Position numbers and translations under genes: made by a program. A DNA stretch of 64,000 bases from Hymenopus coronatus (taxonomy: Eukaryota; Arthropoda; Insecta; Mantodea; Hymenopodidae): contig CM060895.1 of NCBI GenBank assembly GCA_030762935.1, forward strand, positions 41,096,001-41,160,000, written 5' to 3'. Of the stretch, positions 33,444 through 44,790 are shown in pieces. Below the pieces are notes generated by a model. That model was not told where the DNA came from, did not search any database, and saw nothing but the letters and a program-made list of their open reading frames with translations. Each line of letters opens with the position of its first letter. The stretch's first letter is position 1.

Positions 33444-34256
33444 AAATATAAGTATTTTAAAATTGAAAGCAATAACAAGGAATATCTCGTAAACGGTTAG
33501 CTCTACAATAAAAAATGAAAATGACAAAATTTTTGTGTTTTGACGAGATGTATATTTATTGGGTAGTAAGTTTTTTGTTTATCTCTTACGGTTTACCATT
33601 TATGTAAAAGTCATCCAGAATGAGGAGAACTTTAGAGATATTTCCAGGAATTTCAAGATACGTATTTTATTGTGATATAAAAAATGTAAGCAAAATCCTT
33701 AGAGCCATCAACATTTTCGAAAAATTTTCTATGTAAAGGGTAGTTTGGGAATATTCTTTAAAATCGTCCTGGCTCATCCTTGGGAGATGCTAAACTTAAA
33801 TACCAAGTTTGGTACGATATTTAACGGACTTTTAGTTTTTGAGTTATACTGTCCACAGAAATGCACACACTGACTTATTTCTAAATATGTTTTTGTTTTA
33901 TTCAGAGACCTCAGAACATGTATTTCCAGTAAGAGTTTCTTTTTATTTATGGACGCTCTTTAACTGCTGTGGTTCTCAGTGTCCCATTCTATACTGGGCG
34001 TGAAAGATTGCTTAATTTTGCTAAGAGGGCTCTTTATCAGGCTTGAGGTTCTTTTACGTGCCGTAAATATACCGCACGGGACCAACAGCTTCACTTCCCT
34101 TCCGAAGGAAGTCATGCTAAGGAGTTTTACGCCCAAAAAAGTCATCGTCCTCCGCTGGGTTTGAACCTGCGATCTTGGGTATATAGGAAGTTAGCTGGGT
34201 AGAATACAATACCTTCTCGATCTATTATGTACGTTGTACGTATGCGCTAGAGAAAG
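33444..34256 (+). repeat. R1 copy split by a SINE, lacking its inner end
   Basis: Begins in the AAGTATTTTAAAATTGAAAG block and ends with a hairpin around TACGTTGTACGTATG and CTAGAGAAAG. A family E2 SINE interrupts it near the hairpin end. Confidence 0.88.
33940..34192 (-). mobile_element. Family E2 SINE nested in R1
   Basis: ATGGACGCTCTTTAACTGCT through GGGTTTGAACCTGCGATC in plus orientation. The tRNA-like head lies at the right end. The surrounding R1 text resumes at GGGTAGAATACAATACC. Confidence 0.82.
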
Positions 34257-34776
34257 AAAACTCGCTCTTGGTCGATTGATACGTAAACTAACCCAACTGT
34301 AAAGGTGTTCTTTTACTCGCCGACTATAAGCTAATTAGTTCTTCAGCAATGAATTTTGAGTCATTTTTGCATCCTACGCTATTCAGAGATGAATAAAAGA
34401 GCACTTAGCAGCGCTGCACGATAATGCACTGATTAATGCTGATTAAGTGGGGCATGCACCTGACCTCAATCCCTTCCAATCGATTATCTCTGATACGATT
34501 GTTGTGCATGCGATATTGTGGTACACCTGTATAGGCTCGTGGATGAGGGTATTACCCACTTGGTTCAACAGATAACCCTTGACCTTTCATCCCATAAAGG
34601 CGCATTATATCCGAGTTTGATAGCTACGAAGAAAATTATCAGCCTGTAGAGCAGAGAGATACATTTCGATGCTCATTTATGCCTAGAGGTATGTCTCTAT
34701 GTAGGGTGTGGTATACTAAATAAAAAAAAAACTGGTCTGCTTTCCCATTAATAGAGTAATTAAAGTCATTGTATAT
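34257..34776. other. No recognisable gene
   Basis: Unique-looking sequence without a supported feature. Confidence 0.5.
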
Positions 34777-35416
34777 CTTCTGTGCTCTTGTGGACAGCAT
34801 AACTCAAAAGCGAATAAATACCAAACTTGATATTTAAGTTTAGTGTCTTCCAAGGATCGACCCAAAAAGTTCATAAAAATATCCCCACCCTAAACTATCC
34901 TTTACATGGAAATATTCTTCAAAATTTTACATTTTTCCAAAAATGGCTCTAGCGATTTTGATTAAAGACTATGTTTCATATATTTTTTGAAAAACAAACT
35001 TTATACCTTGAATTTTCTAGGAATAGCGTCTGAAGACCTCTTCAATCTGGATGAATTTTATGTAATCGGTAAGCCATAAGCGATAGACAAAAAACTTACC
35101 TCACAAAAATTGTAGATCATTCTTGAAGTTTACCATTTCCGAGATATTCCATGTTGTTGGTTTAAATTTTAAAATACTACTAATACAACTTTTCTCAAAT
35201 GAGAATTTATCAAATCCTGGCTATGCAAAGAAATAATTTCAGATGCATAACACTTTAGCCTAGTGAATTCTCTTATTTCCCTTCTGCTTACATTGATAAG
35301 TCCGTTTCTGTTAATATTTATCTCGATTAGCATGAGTAGGTAGAAAAATAAGCTTTTTAATAATAATAATTTGTTAAAGAAGTTTAGAGAAAGTTATGTG
35401 ATTGGAACACATCAGA
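34777..35416 (-). repeat. R1 copy lacking its hairpin end
   Basis: Starts at GTGGACAGCATAACTCAAAA just past the microsatellite position and ends GATTGGAACACATCAGA. Confidence 0.92.
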
Positions 35417-36933
35417 TCTTTAGTGTTTAGTACCTAATTAAAATTATATGTTTTATAGACCATGTTGGTCAAAATAGTTAAATAATTATGAAAAGCGGTT
35501 GAGTAGCATATGAGATTATCCTCAATAAACACATACCTACATATTCACGGTGGGAAGTGGATAAATGCAAATAATAAGATATTTAGTTGAGAATAATGCC
35601 TTATTACATAAGAGCATCTCATTTTCTCCGCTTACCAATAGCATCGTCATAAATGAAGCACAATGTGTTTTGAACGCCTTGCGCTATGTCTCTACTGTGT
35701 TTACATAAACATGCAACGCCAGCTCCTGTGTTAAGTACAGTTCGCACACCGCCAACCTGCATTCACGTGAGTCACAGTGAGAGAACGAGAGACCAATTCA
35801 GACGCAAATTTTTCTTTACACAATGAATGACTTTATAAATGCTGAATTAGCAGATATTCATTTAATTTACGCCGCAACTAGGTAATTGCCAACGCTGCTA
35901 GAAACTTTATCATCGACGATTTCTGAATTGTCACCTTCCTAAAAGACGGATGTTAATTACAGTGTATCAAAGGCTCTAGGACGCGGGTTCTCTTAATTCC
36001 CAATTTGAAGTTTTTTTTAAAGGTTGAGGTTAATTCCTGCTCTTTGTAAGCAATGAGGGTGATTTAGCAGTTTAAAACACGGAAGTATAAATCTCGCACG
36101 CTGGTTTGAGATATGTATTTGTTCAATGAAAACAAATTTAAATAAAGCGTAATGATATTGTGTTCAATATTTTTTAAGTTGAACCCTGGATACACTGTGA
36201 ACCCCATTAAGACAATATTTTATGCAAGCAAAAATGTATATTTACGTAGTTAAAGTTTCTGTACGATCGATATTCCTCCCTCTCATCACAGCACCTATAG
36301 TAGGCCAGGGCGGAGGGCAGAGAACAAAGGAAAGTCAACCGTGTGACATGTAAATAACCGTAGTATGAAAAATGGAATAAAAAGATTGAAAACATTTACT
36401 CATGAACATAATTTTATAAAATAGCGAAAAACTGCAAATACTGGATCATCGCATCGTCCTCAACGGTGATACAAATATCTACACTTATTCACCTCCCATC
36501 GTGTATGTAATGTACATTTTCTCCCTTTATGTATTTGTGTAGGCTAATATTTTAAAAAAAGTTGATTTTTTTCTCTGAAAATGATTGAAAAGTACTGCGT
36601 TTTATGATGCCTTTCACTTTCTTTGTGTCCCTCCCCAATTTACGCCCTGTACAGTACAACTGCTAAAGAACGTACTCAGCGCTTCCACTTTGAAGCTACA
36701 TCACAAGATTGTTGCTTACGATCGATGGTGTACCTCGGATTAGTGCACAATCCATCATCACACCTAACGATTACTCGTCTTAACGACCCTTGTCTAAAAA
36801 CAGAGTAATTACAAGGCACAGTTACTTCTTATCGCCGAGTTCAGTCTACAGTGTTCCCACTCACGAAACAGACACAGCTGTTATGTGGGTAGCCTAGCAT
36901 CCAGGCTTCCACAGAACGGGTCAAAGAAAACCT
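35417..36933. other. 1.5 kb without recognisable gene or repeat
   Basis: AT-rich unique sequence. Short open frames on both strands show no recognisable motif. Confidence 0.5.
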
Positions 36934-37272
36934 TATGTTCCATACATTTCTCTATCTATTCTGTAAACATACTATTCTTACAAAAGATTGTTTACTCTGA
37001 ACCTAATAATAATCAAGGTAAGTATCACCAGAAATTAACTAATTACTCAGTTCTTATAAGTAGATGAGAAATAAGGGAATAAGCGATAATAAAATATTAT
37101 AAAAGCTGTCGCTATGCGATTGCCATTTAATTTTGGTTCTTTTTCCATGGCCAGGAATTAAAAGCAAACATATATACATATGAAACGTATGAGGACTACC
37201 CGTTTGAGAAAAGTATAAGTATATTAAAATTGAAACTAATAACACGGAATATCTTTGAAATGATCATCTTTT
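36934..37272 (+). repeat. R1 partial copy, inner-end half
   Basis: GTTCCATACATTTCTCTATC through ACACGGAATATCTTTGAAAT. It stops where the next R1 piece begins. Confidence 0.85.
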
Positions 37273-37273
37273 C

Positions 37274-37672
37274 AAAAAGTCTGATGTTTTCCTTTCCTAA
37301 ACGTTCTCTAGCTATTCCACAAATGTTCCTTGTAAAATATAATTTTTTTATCTTCGTCATGCTAATCAAGATAAACATTAGCAGAAATGGTCTTACAACC
37401 TGCTTCCTTGTAAGTAGAAAGGAAATAACAAAATATACTAGGCTAAAACTATAGTCAAAATTTTCAAAAGCTATCGCTATATTAAATAACTGAAATACGC
37501 TTTTCTTTTGCATTCCCGGGAGTTGATTTCCCGTTTGAGAAAAGTTTAAATAGCTAGTTTAAAGTTGAAACCAATAAAAACAAATATTTCGGAAACGCTT
37601 AACTTTACTAAAACATGTTATTGACATAAATTATATTCTTGTATGTAGTAAGTAGAGAAAGCAAAAACTGAA
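37274..37672 (+). repeat. R1 partial copy with both ends degraded
   Basis: AGTCTGATGTTTTCCTTTCC start, then the AAACATTAGCAGAAATGGTC block. It jumps to GTAGTAAGTAGAGAAAGCAA, having lost most of the hairpin half. Confidence 0.8.
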
Positions 37673-37756
37673 ATGCAATGTTCAATTATATCATGAAGTT
37701 ATTGTAAGAAAAGTTCCAAAAGAAGTGTTTTCCTTGTTGAATGAATATATATAAAA

Positions 37757-38604
37757 TTGGATGTGTACCATTCACATGAATTTCTCTACATCTCTGCAAC
37801 AAATTATTCTTAAAAAGCTTATACTTCTATTTACTTCATGCTAATCAGAAAAAATTAGCAGAAATAGTCTTATTGCTTGCTTCCTTGTAAGTAGAACCGA
37901 AATAAGGGAGTACCATAGGTTAAAGTGATAGCCATAAGCTGGTTGCTATGTCACTAAAATTCCTTTGTTTGTATGCACAGCAGTTGACAAATTCCTGTAT
38001 GAGAAAAGTATGTTTTTCTAAGCAGAAACCAAAAACAAGTAATGTCACAAAAATGACGAACTCCACGAAAAAAGTATATATAATAAATTGTGTGTTTTAA
38101 CGTGCTCTACATTTTTCGTGGAGTAAGTTTTTGTCCATCTCTTACGGTTTAGCAGTTATTCAAAATTCCGTAAAATTCATCCAGAATAAAGTACTCTTCA
38201 GAGGCTATTCACAGAAAATTCAAAATATACATTTTATTTGTCAGGTAAATATCTTTAATATACGATATTTTAATCAAAATCTTTAGAGCCATTTTTGAGA
38301 AAATCAACATTTTCGAAAAGAAATCCGTGTAAAGGGTAGTTGGGGGTGGGGGGATTTTTCTCAAAATCTTCGTGTCGCATCCCTGGAAGATAACTTAAAT
38401 ACCAAGTTTGCTATATTTTGGACTTTTCGTTTTCGAGTTATCGTGTTCACAGACGCACGGACACACGGACCTTTTTCTGAAAATGCTTTTTGTAGATAAA
38501 GGGGACCCTAAATGTATCTTTCCGGTGAAATCTCGGTATCGAATTTTTGGGTGGAGTGCAATATCTTCTCTATACACTATGTACATAGTGCATATAGAGA
38601 AAGT
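37757..38604 (+). repeat. R1 full-length copy, near consensus
   Basis: 848 bp from the GATGTGTACCATTCACATGA hairpin to CACTATGTACATAGTG and TATAGAGAAAGTAAAAA. The AC tract is nearly absent. Confidence 0.95.
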
Positions 38605-39182
38605 AAAAATGTTTAAAATGCCAGAGTACTTCATATCCTTTCAGACGGCTGTGCAGGCTAAATCAGAAACCTTACAGTAGTGCATTGTTTACGGTCATTG
38701 ACTTCGTTGAATAAATTTGTCAAAATACGTCCTTAGTTTCCAACCAGAGATCACTTTTCCCACCACCGACCAAGAGTTGGTGTGATGAAAAGAAAGTGTC
38801 GTGAGGTAGAATTTAAATTCTAAAAGCATAATGAACAAGTAGCTAGTGCCAGTTCACTTGTAAATTTATTTCAACCTTGCACACTTCTAATTTTTCCACA
38901 GACTGCAAAAAGTGACGTCTTAAGTTCTATAAAAAAGGTTTGTACAGAATTGTGTGGAAAAAGTTCCAAGAGAAAGCAAGGTGTTATTTGAAATCTCCCA
39001 GCTATTATATGTTTGAATATGACAGATATGGGACTTCACAGTAAATACATAAATACATTCAGGCTGGCCTTAGCAGAAAGTCATCATAACAGTGATGAAC
39101 ATCAATGCAAAGAATATACAAGACTACTGCATTCTCCTGGAGTGTGCTGCTGATGAACACGTGATATTCTACATGAACTTTT
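38605..39182. other. No recognisable gene
   Basis: Unique sequence between oppositely oriented R1 copies. Confidence 0.5.
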
Positions 39183-40031
39183 TACTTTCACTAGCACGTA
39201 TGTACATAGTGGATAAGGAAGGTATCGCATTCCACCCAAAAATTTCGATACCGAGATTTCACCAGAAATACACGTTTTAGGATCCCATGTATCCAAAAAA
39301 AATGCATTGTAAGAAAATGGTCCGTATATGTGCGTGTATGAGTATGTGTGTCTGTGTGTGTGCGTGTGCCTGTGAACACGATAACTTAAAAATGAAAAGT
39401 CAGTAAAATATCAACATTTGTATTTAAGTTTAGTATCTCTCAACGATGCGACACCCCAAACTACCCTTTACATGGAAACAATTTCGAACATTTTGACTAT
39501 CTCAAAATGGCTCTGACGATTTTTATTAAAATACTGTATATTACAACTATTTATACGACAAATAACAGTATCTGAAGATCTCTTTATTCTGGATAAATAA
39601 AGAGATCTTGAATACTGAAGTTTGCATAACTTGTAAACCGTAAGAAATAGACAAAAACTTACTGTACACAAATATATAGATCTCGTTAAAACAATTTATG
39701 TCATATATATTTTTTTTCGTGGAGTTGACCATTTCTGAGATACTCCTTGATACTTTTTTTAAAATTCTTTTAACTTTTTATGTATGGGAGGTTGTCAATT
39801 CCTGGCCATGCAAAGGAACGGATTTCAACCACATAGCAATCAGCTTATATTTAACGATCGCTTTAGCCTTGTGTATTCTCTTATTTCCTTTCTACGAACA
39901 AGCAAGCACATAATAAGCATTTCTGATAATGTTTATCTCGATTAGCAAGAGTAGATGGACGAATTAATACATTTTTATCATTAATTTATCGCAGAGATGT
40001 AGAGGAAGTCGTGTAAATAGAACATATCAGA
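39183..40031 (-). repeat. R1 full-length copy
   Basis: TACTTTCACTAGCACGTATG to GTAAATAGAACATATCAGA. A short local inversion/duplication is visible at about 39,578-39,606 (AGATCTCTTTATTCTGGATA followed by its near complement). Confidence 0.92.
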
Positions 40032-40140
40032 TTTGCTTTTTAAGTTCCAACTTAGTCAATTACAACCTAACTGAATATTTGTGATATAATGTTTAAAAAC
40101 TGATCATCTACAAATTACAAGCCCTACTATGGAGAATTTT

Positions 40141-40971
40141 TACTTTCTCTACACGTATTATGTACATAATGTGTATTGTGTTGTACCCAAAAATTCAATA
40201 TCGATATTTCACCGGAAACACACTTTTAGGGTCCCATGTATTCAAAAAAGCATTTTAAAAAAATAGGTGTGTGTGTGTCCGTGTGTCTATGAACACGATT
40301 ATCCAAAATCAAAATCTGGTAAAATACCAAACTTGGTATTTAAGTGTAGCAGCTTCCAAGGATGCGACACCAAGATTTTTGTAACATTTCTCCCTCCCCA
40401 AACTACCATTTACATGGAAACATTTTCGAAAATTCTGATTTTCTCAGAAATGCCTCAAACGATTAATTAAATATATTAAATATATTTAAATGAGAAATAA
40501 AATGTATAGTTTGAATTTTTTGGGAGTAGCATCTGCACAGCTCTTCATTCAGGATGAATTTAGGTCATTTTTGCATAACTGTAAACTGCAACCTATAGGC
40601 TTATTGGACAAAAAAAAATGTATATCTTTTTAAAACACAAATATATGTCACATACACTTTTTTCGTGGAATTGACAATTTCTGAGATATTTCTTGTTTTT
40701 ATTTCAGTTTTAAAATACTTAAAACCTTTTCTCAAAAGGGAACTCTTAGTCATGCAAAGAAATGGATTTCAATCACATGGCAACCCGCTTTTAAAAGATT
40801 ATGCTTTAGCTAGTGTGCTCTGTTATTTCTCTTCTACTTACAAGGAAGCAAGTAATAAGATAATCTCTGTTAACGTTTATCTCGATTAGCATGCAATGGA
40901 TAGAAGAATAAGCTTTTAAACAATAATTTGTTACAGAGATGCAGAGAAAGTCATGTGAATGGAACACATTA
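40141..40971 (-). repeat. R1 full-length copy
   Basis: TACTTTCTCTACACGTATTA to GTCATGTGAATGGAACACAT. Lies in the same orientation as the preceding copy, 109 bp away. Confidence 0.93.
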
Positions 40972-41249
40972 TTTTTTAAATTATGTATATAATGGTTGAG
41001 TTGGTACTTGTTTATTTAACATAACAAAAAGTTATACTTATTTAATTTATTATGTAGCTTATGTGTGTAAGGAAGGACTGTATGCTGGAAATATTCGAAG
41101 AGAGCTTGACGTCCTTATATTTATAGTATCCATAGCTGGAATGACGATGGCCAGGTTGCTGGATCAATTTCCACCTCTCATTGTATAAAATTTGACTTTG
41201 ATTGTGCAGCATACAATCAGCGGGATTGTACAATGTGTGTAACCACGCA
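40972..41249. other. No recognisable gene
   Basis: Spacer between the R1 copy and the tandem array. Nothing supported. Confidence 0.45.
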
Positions 41250-43157
41250 ATGTACACATTAACAACCATACAAGGGAATTGTGCAATGGAGGGCTCAGCT
41301 GCGGTATATTCAGATGTAAAATGTCACTTGGTGAAGGATTCCAACCCCAGGTATCCAAGTGCGACATTTCCCCAAAACCCAAGTCAATATTACTGCTTTA
41401 TCAGGACATTCCAGCAATCAATGAGAAAGTGAATCTGCTGCATTGCAAATTGGGCAGTTGTCGAGATGTCGATATAGTTTGTCTATCGCAGGAAGCATTT
41501 CATTAACCCTTTCATAGGCTACCGCTATGAATCTGCGGAACGCCAAAACAATGCGTTTCCAGGACAGCTGTGAGTATTCGACATGAGGGGTAACAATAAC
41601 AGATCGACGAAGAAAAACATAAATATTCTTCACAGAGGCAGCTTACGTAGTGCGACTGGCCATCCATTTAAAACCGAACGTCGCGAGTTCGACTCCCAGC
41701 GACTGCCTGTAGTAAAGGATGGGGAGGGCCCCGTAAAATAATAATGTGATGACACGCTTGAATGTTGATAGGTTATTTTTGACTGGAGTTGCATGGATTT
41801 TTCTCTTTGCTATTAAAAACACTAAAGTTTTATTGCAAAAATATTAATAATTTTACAATATAAAACGGCTATAACCAGCTTAACCTTATTGCTAAAGATT
41901 AGTGAAATTAGAAAAAAGTCCACTAAAATATTAAAAGCCTTGATTAATCATCTTTGTTGTATATGTCCAACACCATGCAATTAAGGGTTAATGACCATGT
42001 AAGGGGATTGAGTAATGGGAGGCTCAACCGCGTTTATTCAGATGAAAAATGTTGTCCATATCATTGCTTTATCGGGACATTCCAGCAATTGATGTGGAAG
42101 TGGATCTGCTGCATTGCAAATTGGGCAGTTGTCGGAGATGGCCATCCGGTGACCATATGTTTGCCTGTCGTAGGAAGAATTTCGCTAACCACTTCATCGG
42201 CTACCTCTCTGAATCTCGGAAGGCCAAAACAACGCGTTTCCAGGAAAGCTGCGGGTATTTCAATTCGAATTGAGGAGTAACAGTAAAAGATTGACGAAGA
42301 AACGCATAAGTATTCTTCACAGAGCCAAAATCACCACTGTCAACTTATGTATTGTAATACGTAATAGATTGGCCATCCATTCAAAGCCGAACGTTGCGAG
42401 TTCGAGTTCCCAGCGATTGCAGTCAAATGTGCCTGTGGTAAAGGACGGGGAGGGCTCAAGTAAAATAACCGTGTGATGGCACGCTTGGATGCTGACGAGG
42501 CTACATTTGAATGCAGCTGCATAGATTTTTCTCTTTGATATTAAAAAGGTCACCACAGTTTTATTGCAAAAATATTAATAATAATACAATAAAAACAGAT
42601 ATAACTAGTCTAATTTTATTACTGAAGGTTTGTGTAATACGAAATTAGAAAAACGTCCATTAAAATATTAAAAGCATTGATTAATTATCTTTGTTGTCAT
42701 GTGCAACACCATACAAGGGAATTGTGCAATGGAGGACTCAGCCGCGTTTATTCAGATGTAAGATGTCGGTTGGCGAAGGATTCCAACCGCCAGGTATCCA
42801 AGTGCGACATTTTCTCAAAACCCAAGTCCATATTATTGCTTTACCGGGACATTCCAGCAATCAATGTGAAATTGAATCTGCTGCATTGCAAATGGGGCAG
42901 TTATCGGAGATGGCCATCCGGTGACGATATAGTTTGCCTGTCGTAGGAAGAATTTCATTAACCACTTCATCTCTTCTCTGAATCTCGGAAGGCCAAAATA
43001 ACGCGTTTCCAGGAGAGCTGCGGGTATTTCAATTCGAATTGAGGGGTAACAGTAACAGATCGACGAAGAAATGCATAAGTATTCTTCACAGAGCCAAAAT
43101 CACCACTGTCAACTTGTGTATTGCCATACATAATGGATTGGCCATCCATGCAAAGCC
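41250..43157. repeat. Three-unit tandem repeat, about 720 bp per unit
   Basis: Anchor sequences recur in order. GAATTGTGCAATGGAGG lies at 41,276 and 42,718, with a diverged version at 42,005. The GGACATTCCAGCAAT segment occurs in all three. TTTTATTGCAAAAATATTAA lies at 41,828 and 42,559. Unit spacing is about 714-731 bp. Unit 2 has a deletion after its start. Unit 3 is cut off at about 43,157, where R1 sequence begins. Units 1 and 2 contain a GCGAGTTCGACTCCCAGCG-like B-box motif. Open frames inside (e.g. 42,677-42,946) are shared between units but shifted, so coding is doubtful. Confidence 0.88.
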
Positions 43158-43160
43158 TTG

Positions 43161-43888
43161 CACATAGAACGAAAATAAGGGAATACACTAGGCTAAAACG
43201 AAGCTGGTTGTCAAGTGGTTGAAATCCGTTTCTTCAGGACCAGGAGTTTACAACTTTCCGTGTGAGATAAGTTTAAGTATTTTCAATCTGAAACAAATAA
43301 CAAGGAATATCTCACTAATCGCCAATTCCGCGAAAAACAAACAAACTACATGACATAAGTTGTGTGCTCTAACGTGATCTATATTTTTTTGTGTAGTAAG
43401 ATTCTGCCTATCTCTTACGGTTTACCAATTACGCAAAATTCAGCAAAATTCGTTCAAGATAAAGAGGTATTTAGAGGCTATTCACTGAAAATTAAATATA
43501 TACATTTTATTTACCATATAAATATCTTTAATACACAGTATTTTAACCAAAATCGTTAGAGCCATTTTTGAGAAAATAAAAATTTTCGACATTTTTTCCA
43601 TGTAAAGGGTAGTTTAGGGGGGGGATTTTTCTCAAAATCTTCCAGTCGCATCCCTGGAAGATACTAAACATAAATACAAAGTTTAGTATTTTACCGACTT
43701 TTCGTTTTTCAGTTATCGTGTTCACAGACACACGGACAAACACATGGACCTTTTTCTAAAAATGCTTCTTTTTTGGTTACAGGGAACCCTAAAATGTATA
43801 TTTCCGGTGAAATCTCGGTATCAAATTTTTGGATGGAATGCAATACCTTCTCTATACACTATGTACATAGTACGTGTAGAGAAAGTAA
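43161..43888 (+). repeat. R1 copy lacking its inner end
   Basis: Begins at ATAGAACGAAAATAAGGGAA, joined to the tandem array. It runs to the hairpin CACTATGTACATAGTACGTG and TAGAGAAAGTAAAAA. Confidence 0.92.
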
Positions 43889-43984
43889 AAAGTTGTTCGC
43901 CCGAACGTTGCTGCGTTACTCATTGTTACCAACAAGACTTTCAACTTCGAAGCTGTGTTTGTGGCTGTGTAAGCGCAATTCGAA

Positions 43985-44585
43985 GCACCTTTAGCGCTCA
44001 GTTGTGATCATCGATAGATGAGATCTGGAGTCATCATTATACTCTGGAAACCAAACAATAATTAAAATAATGGGTTGCTTCTGATAAGTCTCCCCTCCCC
44101 ACATTAAGGAAAAGACGGCCATATCGGCCGGAGAAGTGATGTCGGCAATTTTCTAGAACGTGAAGAGTTGCATGCTTATTGACTTCTTAGAAAAGAAAAA
44201 ACTTGCTGAACAATACTACAGTGACTTACTGGTCAGATTCCATAAGAAGTTGAAGGAGACACTACCCTATTTAGCGGAGAAGAACGTGCTGTTTCACCAC
44301 AACGCATTAGCATATTCATCCAGAGCTATCGCTGTAAAGCTGCATGAACTGCATTATTAATTGCTACTGTACCCCTCATATTCGTCCGACCTGGCTCCCT
44401 GTGATTTCTGCTTATTACCAAAAATGTAGTTGCGTATTTTGCAGAGCTTGAGAAGTTTTCTTTTTGGATGGATTAAAAATTGCAGAAACGTTTGCAGAAG
44501 TATATATTACTAAAAGGGTGTATTTTGAAAACTATTTAAGTTGTGTTTGAAAAAATGGCGTCCTCATTCTGACACTTTATTTAAT
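43985..44585 (+). pseudogene. Third mariner transposase remnant
   Basis: The C-terminal two thirds of a mariner transposase, broken by stops. IDEIWSHHYTLETKQ near 44,010-44,055 corresponds to the first catalytic aspartate region. SAGEVMSAIF and LIDFLEKKKLAEQYYSDLL follow (44,135-44,240). In the second-aspartate motif the text is VLFHHNALAYSS, so the aspartate is missing. The third survives in SSDLAPCDF near 44,385. A stop follows within the next motif, and only a weak C-terminal trace (ENYLSCV) remains. No terminal repeats or TA duplication were resolved. It most resembles the mellifera/irritans-type mariners, a third lineage distinct from those at 29,348 and 31,282. Confidence 0.8.
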
Positions 44586-44790
44586 GAACCGCCTTTGTGT
44601 GTGTGTTGAATAAATTATCGACATGTTTCAAAATTGTTTGAAGTAGATGCTAAACTAAAAATATTTAAGTTGCAGAATATCTTACAAAATGATTTCAGAC
44701 TCATGTTTTCATTATAGTCCTTCTGAAAATAATGCAAGTATGTTCTGTTCAAGCAAAATGTAATAAATTCTATGACTTTCCACTTTGTAG

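Noticed and set aside
42677..42946. 89-codon frame in the 720-bp tandem unit as a gene
   Set aside because: The equivalent frame in the other units is shifted or deleted. Similarity between units is at DNA level and includes non-coding parts.
41250..43157. CRISPR-like array from regularly repeated segments
   Set aside because: Units are about 720 bp with diverged interiors. There are no short identical repeats with unique spacers, and the sequence is plainly eukaryotic.
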